Source of the DNA: a virus
DNA: 24,292 bases
Direction: 5' to 3' (one strand)
IMG/VR virus record: IMGVR_UViG_3300027631_000133
Location: 1-24,292 of that record
Under the pieces are notes generated by a model that was given only the letters and a program-made list of their open reading frames with translations, searched no databases and was not told the origin of the DNA. The first letter of the stretch is position 1. Each line of letters begins with the position of its first letter. Positions 21,501-24,292 of the stretch are shown one piece after another. The position numbers were made by a program, and so were the translations under genes.

Positions 21501-21943
21501 TAAAAGGGGAGGTATAGTTTTAGTAAAAGTCTAGTAACGAATGACAGGAGTACTCCTATAATAAAGCCCCATACTAGGAGCATCCAATTAGTTTTGGCCT
21601 TTTGTTTTTTTTCAGTTTTGTAGATATACTTATACTTCAAAACATCCTGCTTTAAGATTTGTGTTTTGTATCTATATTCTATCTTAGTTTGCCACCTGGT
21701 CTTAGGCACATATACATTCTTAAAATTAATGATAGTATCCTTAGTAGTTATGATTTTCTCCCATATAATCGTATCATTTACCACCACTGGTATGCTATCT
21801 ACTGAGATTATTCTAATGGTATCACTATCCTGCACTAACTCTAGACCATACTTAAGTGCCTTCTTATAGTGGTATTGTGCTTTCTTAGCGTCTGAACAGC
21901 TAAATAGTAGGGATAATATCAGAATGGATAGTAAGTGTCTCAT
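21500..21943 (-). CDS. Putative unimolecular spanin (lipoprotein with C-terminal membrane anchor), 147 aa
   Basis: Candidate u-spanin, the factor that fuses inner and outer membranes at the end of lysis. I chose the ATG at 21943 because it overlaps the amidase stop as ATGA and gives a classic lipoprotein start: 'MRHLLSILILSLLFSCSDAK', with L-F-S-C as lipobox and C16 as the lipidated residue. The periplasmic part (about 17-115) is rich in strands and short charged stretches ('TIRIISVDSIPVVVNDTIIW', then 'TTKDTIINFKNVYVPKTRWQ'). The C-terminus has one strong membrane helix ('WMLLVWGFIIGVLLSFVTRL') followed by a basic end. Lipid at one end and a helix at the other is the layout of T1 gp11. Its position after holin and amidase fits. 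A plain lipoprotein of other use is the alternative. Confidence 0.6.
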   Translation of the reverse strand: MRHLLSILILSLLFSCSDAKKAQYHYKKALKYGLELVQDSDTIRIISVDSIPVVVNDTIIWEKIITTKDTIINFKNVYVPKTRWQTKIEYRYKTQILKQDVLKYKYIYKTEKKQKAKTNWMLLVWGFIIGVLLSFVTRLLLKLYLPF

Positions 21944-22587
21944 AAGCTCTCTAACATTGTTATCATTCGTGGGCATGGATAGATGTCACTCTTATCCTTT
22001 CTCACTGAATTGTGGGTAAATATACCACTTTCACCACGCAAAGCTCTTTTATCAATATCAAAGATGGTAGCAAAGTAAGTCCGAGGTATTTTGTACTGAT
22101 CACAAAGGTAGACTAGCAGCTGCCGAGTAGACTCTATTTGTGCATCTGTATACTTCTGCCAATAGATATGCCCTTTATACTTTTTATCTAAGATAGTCAC
22201 CTCAGTATAGTCTACTTTACCACCTACATAATTGTAGTAGTATCCATTCCTTTTAGTCAATGGGCCATAGTTGCATATCTCTATGCCTACTGATATCTTA
22301 TCTAGGCTCTTGTATGGTACTCCTGACTCAGTGAATATCTCTTGTTTAAGGCCCAGGTGATAAGCCCAATTTTTAGAGCTAAAGCATTGCACGATTGTAC
22401 CTCTTGCACCAATGATAAAAGCAGTTGCTACTTTGCCTACTTGATTGTTAAAAAATTTAGCTACATTAACAGCATCAGGTCCTCCTGCAGTATGGTGCAA
22501 ATAGATCTGTTTTTTGTCAGTAAGCTCATCTATGTATTGATCCTTAGATAGACGGTGTTGTACTATCTTTGTTATATCTAACTCCAT
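21940..22587 (-). CDS. N-acetylmuramoyl-L-alanine amidase (endolysin), 215 aa
   Basis: The endolysin, which cuts the bond between N-acetylmuramic acid and L-alanine in peptidoglycan. It is of the Amidase_2/PGRP type: 'IYLHHTAGGPDAV' gives the first zinc ligand (H31/H32), 'VATAFIIGARGTIVQCF' and 'WAYHLGL' form the core, 'LDKISVGIEICNYGPL' is the conserved strand, and 'FTHNSVRKDKSDIYPCP' gives the second histidine (H192) and the cysteine ligand (C205). 215 residues with no extra cell wall-binding domain fits a Gram-negative host. It has no signal peptide, so it would wait in the cytoplasm for the holin. The start overlaps the holin end by 44 bases, and the stop overlaps the spanin-like gene as ATGA. 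Confidence 0.92.
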   Translation of the reverse strand: MELDITKIVQHRLSKDQYIDELTDKKQIYLHHTAGGPDAVNVAKFFNNQVGKVATAFIIGARGTIVQCFSSKNWAYHLGLKQEIFTESGVPYKSLDKISVGIEICNYGPLTKRNGYYYNYVGGKVDYTEVTILDKKYKGHIYWQKYTDAQIESTRQLLVYLCDQYKIPRTYFATIFDIDKRALRGESGIFTHNSVRKDKSDIYPCPRMITMLESL

Positions 22588-23035
22588 CTATATCGTTTTT
22601 AATTTCTTTAGATCTCTGTAGTAAATTCTTAAACGCTGACCATATATCTATGCCTTTTACAGCCTTGTAATTTTCTGAGATTGATATAACTTCTATACTA
22701 CAAAGCACTAGGGATAGAATTTTTGTAAGCATTAATGGTACTGAGAAAAATTGTAGAATGATATCATTAAGGATAAACTTATCTATCAGGTAGAAGCCAA
22801 TAACAGCCACCTCATATAAAAATAATTTAGACACAATGGCTGATAGTTTACGAGATGTGATGGGGATACCTAACTTCTTAGACTTCCATATCCCTGTTAG
22901 CGTATCTACAAAAATAGCAAACCCAATTAAAAATAAGATACCTGATATTGGTAAAAAGAAAGAACCTACCACTGCGAAAAGTTGAATAATGTATTTTTGA
23001 ATTGAGGATAGTAAGATAGATAATTGTAGTTTCAT
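22544..23035 (-). CDS. Phage holin (holin_4 type), 163 aa
   Basis: The holin, which opens the inner membrane and sets lysis time. Hydrophobic segments lie at about 17-48 ('LFAVVGSFFLPISGILFLIG', then 'FAIFVDTLTGIW'), 71-90 ('LFLYEVAVIGFYLIDKFIL') and 95-118 ('FFSVPLMLTKILSLVLCSIE'). 'VDTLTGIWKSKKLGIPITSR' resembles the D-x-x-T-G-I-x-x-A-x-x-x-K signature of the holin_4 family. The last 45 residues are charged, as in holins. It starts by TAATG overlap with the connector gene and precedes the amidase. No second start for an antiholin is apparent. Confidence 0.8.
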   Translation of the reverse strand: MKLQLSILLSSIQKYIIQLFAVVGSFFLPISGILFLIGFAIFVDTLTGIWKSKKLGIPITSRKLSAIVSKLFLYEVAVIGFYLIDKFILNDIILQFFSVPLMLTKILSLVLCSIEVISISENYKAVKGIDIWSAFKNLLQRSKEIKNDIDGVRYNKDSTTPSI

Positions 23036-23601
23036 TAGAGTATTAAGATAGAGTTATTGTATCCGTTTTCTCTGAATGTACCACAGTTGCCTAGGCAAGT
23101 TGTTTGCCATTGGGTGATGCAGCTGCAGTTATTAAACATAGGCCTAAGATCAGTATCTTGATTAGTGGTAGAGATAAACTGAGGAAATAGATTTCTATTA
23201 ACTAGCAACCATCTGATTAGTCTCTGCTCAAAAAAGCTAGCTTTCTGTGCGTAGTGCTCCATCCCAAAGGCTACCTCATTACGAGATACACTAGCTGAGT
23301 AGTCACCTGATTGTGTTTGAAGTCCTTTGTTCTTAAGTTGGTAAGTCAAACCAAAGACAGCATCTTCTGCAGATCTCCAAGCTATCACTGGTTGAATAAA
23401 CTCTACTAAATTTATCTCATCAGGGTTAAGTGCTGTGTTATTATACTGAGTTAATAAATAGTTATAGAAAGTAGTGCCTAAGATAGGCTGTACTCTAAGA
23501 GCTGCCTGAGTAGCTATGTATGGTGTTACATCTGTAACATCCACATTTGCAGTTATAGGTGTATTAACTTTTAGATAAGTTTCTGTTATGAAGTATAGCA
23601 T
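23035..23601 (-). CDS. Head-tail connector (head completion) protein, 188 aa
   Basis: A 188-residue protein beginning 'MLYFITETYLKVNTPITANV', with a helical body: 'TPYIATQAALRVQPILGTTF', 'EINLVEFIQPVIAWRSAEDA', then 'AQKASFFEQRLIRWLLVNRN'. The region around 'AWRSAEDAVFGLTYQLKNKG' matches what I recall of head-tail connector-like proteins of Bacteroidetes phages (gp15/gp6-like in fold). The end is cysteine-rich ('NCSCITQWQTTCLGNCGTF'). It starts by TAATG overlap with the portal gene stop, the place where such a connector is expected. The assignment is by order and overall shape. Confidence 0.65.
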   Translation of the reverse strand: MLYFITETYLKVNTPITANVDVTDVTPYIATQAALRVQPILGTTFYNYLLTQYNNTALNPDEINLVEFIQPVIAWRSAEDAVFGLTYQLKNKGLQTQSGDYSASVSRNEVAFGMEHYAQKASFFEQRLIRWLLVNRNLFPQFISTTNQDTDLRPMFNNCSCITQWQTTCLGNCGTFRENGYNNSILIL

Positions 23602-24292
23602 TAGACAGTAGGTGTTATTGTTGGGGTTGTTTCAATGGCAGGCAAATCAGCTAAAGCTCGTATCTCGTTTGGTGTCATGTTATCTAGTATCTTCTGAGCT
23701 ACTGTAGGATGCATAGCACTGATTAGATTATTAATCCTAGAAGCATCACCTTCTAATTCTACTATAGACTCATCTATGACTTGGAAGTTATTGATAGTGA
23801 ACTCTGCAGGTATCTTTGATATTGTTAGTAGCTCATTGAAGATATGCTGAACACAGCTCCTTAGCTCCATTACTACATTCTTTTCAAAAATAACATAAGC
23901 CTGCTTAATATCTGCACCACCACCTAAGCTACCGGTAGTTCTTACTCCCATTAAGATAGGATCTATTGTGTGAGCAAAGCATATCTGCTCAGTGTTCAGC
24001 TGTGAAGCTTCTTGAAATAGGCTATCATTACCATTAGTAGGCATTGCTTCTATCTTAGGAAGTTGCTCAGCAGAATTAGCAAAGAAGGCTACAGCTTTAC
24101 CTGCATTGGCTGCCCCTTTCATTCTATCTATAGTTTCTTTGATCATGTGCTTCTCCTCCTCAGACTGTGGTCTCTTAGGAAACATCATAGCAAAAGAAGG
24201 AAAAACTGAGTTTTGAATATTAGACTTAGCAAAGTAGCTTAGCTCACCTGATAAGAAAGCAAAGTTAAGGCAGCTAGTATATTGTGGTAGTG
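23601..24292 (-). CDS. Portal protein, C-terminal part (5'-truncated by window edge)
   Basis: The portal ring protein, the DNA entry channel at one vertex of the head. The frame is open past the ATG at 24188 to the right edge, adding 'YTSCLNFAFLSGELSYFAKS', so the true start is outside the window. Recognisable portal features are that region, then 'GAANAGKAVAFFANSAEQLP' (the helix before the wing), 'QICFAHTIDPILMGVRTTG' and 'GGADIKQAYVIFEKNVVMEL', typical of phage portal proteins. The last 80 residues (helix, then acidic and T/P-rich end) are typical too. Portal in front of connector and lysis genes, far from terL, means packaging genes are split across the genome. Confidence 0.8.
   Translation of the reverse strand, partial: LPQYTSCLNFAFLSGELSYFAKSNIQNSVFPSFAMMFPKRPQSEEEKHMIKETIDRMKGAANAGKAVAFFANSAEQLPKIEAMPTNGNDSLFQEASQLNTEQICFAHTIDPILMGVRTTGSLGGGADIKQAYVIFEKNVVMELRSCVQHIFNELLTISKIPAEFTINNFQVIDESIVELEGDASRINNLISAMHPTVAQKILDNMTPNEIRALADLPAIETTPTITPTV

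Noticed and set aside
1-24292. tRNA genes, integrase and attachment sites
   Set aside because: I looked for cloverleaf-like segments, recombinase motifs and long terminal repeats and saw none, so lysogeny cannot be judged from this window.

Overview
The window is a stretch of an AT-rich, tailed double-stranded DNA phage (or prophage) genome that most probably infects a member of the Bacteroidota (Flavobacteriia-like). The evidence is a PBSX-type large terminase, portal, tape measure and holin/amidase lysis genes; promoter-like sites of the Bacteroidota type (TTTG or TTG, then TAnnTTTG); almost no Shine-Dalgarno sequences; and many small proteins of the sort found in Bacteroidetes phages. A tape measure of about 734 residues suggests a siphovirus with a tail of roughly 110 nm (inference from about 0.15 nm per residue). 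TAA, TAG and TGA are all used as stops, so the standard code applies. All genes but one lie on the minus strand, so transcription reads from right to left. The exception is a plus-strand gene cut off at the left edge, which collides tail-to-tail with the last minus-strand gene.

In order of transcription: (1) 24292-20724 is a late block: portal C-terminal part, head-tail connector, holin, amidase, a putative unimolecular spanin, and a DnaQ-like exonuclease with a zinc ribbon. Most junctions are TAATG or ATGA overlaps, and the block closes with an intrinsic terminator. (2) About 20400-17814 is an early operon behind a Bacteroidota promoter with a palindromic candidate operator: five tiny genes, a C5-cytosine DNA methyltransferase and a small protein resembling DnaA domain IV. 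(3) 17813-17424 is non-coding: eight TTTGCAC/GTGCAA iterons around long T tracts (a likely replication origin), then a promoter and a leader RNA able to fold into an H-type pseudoknot. (4) 17423-14212 is the primase-polymerase/helicase, two small genes and a PD-(D/E)XK (VRR-NUC-like) nuclease. (5) 14163-11918 is a recombination block: two small genes, an ERF-family annealing protein, a YqaJ-like exonuclease, two small genes and a short protein with an SSB-type acidic tail. (6) 11895-10513 holds small membrane and basic proteins and a sigma-factor-like protein, a candidate activator of the packaging and tail genes that follow. (7) 10513-367 is terminase small and large subunits, two large tail/baseplate proteins, the tape measure and four further structural genes.

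The proteins form a coherent phage programme: initiator-like protein, origin and primase/helicase for replication; ERF, YqaJ and VRR-NUC for recombination; a methyltransferase probably for protection from restriction; a sigma-like switch; then packaging, tail assembly and lysis. Ten small genes of 26 to 59 codons were read directly from the sequence; most are supported by stop/start overlaps with neighbours. The items most worth following up are the pseudoknot leader, the iteron origin beside an initiator-like protein, two near-identical promoter-leaders at separate operons, and the spanin candidate.
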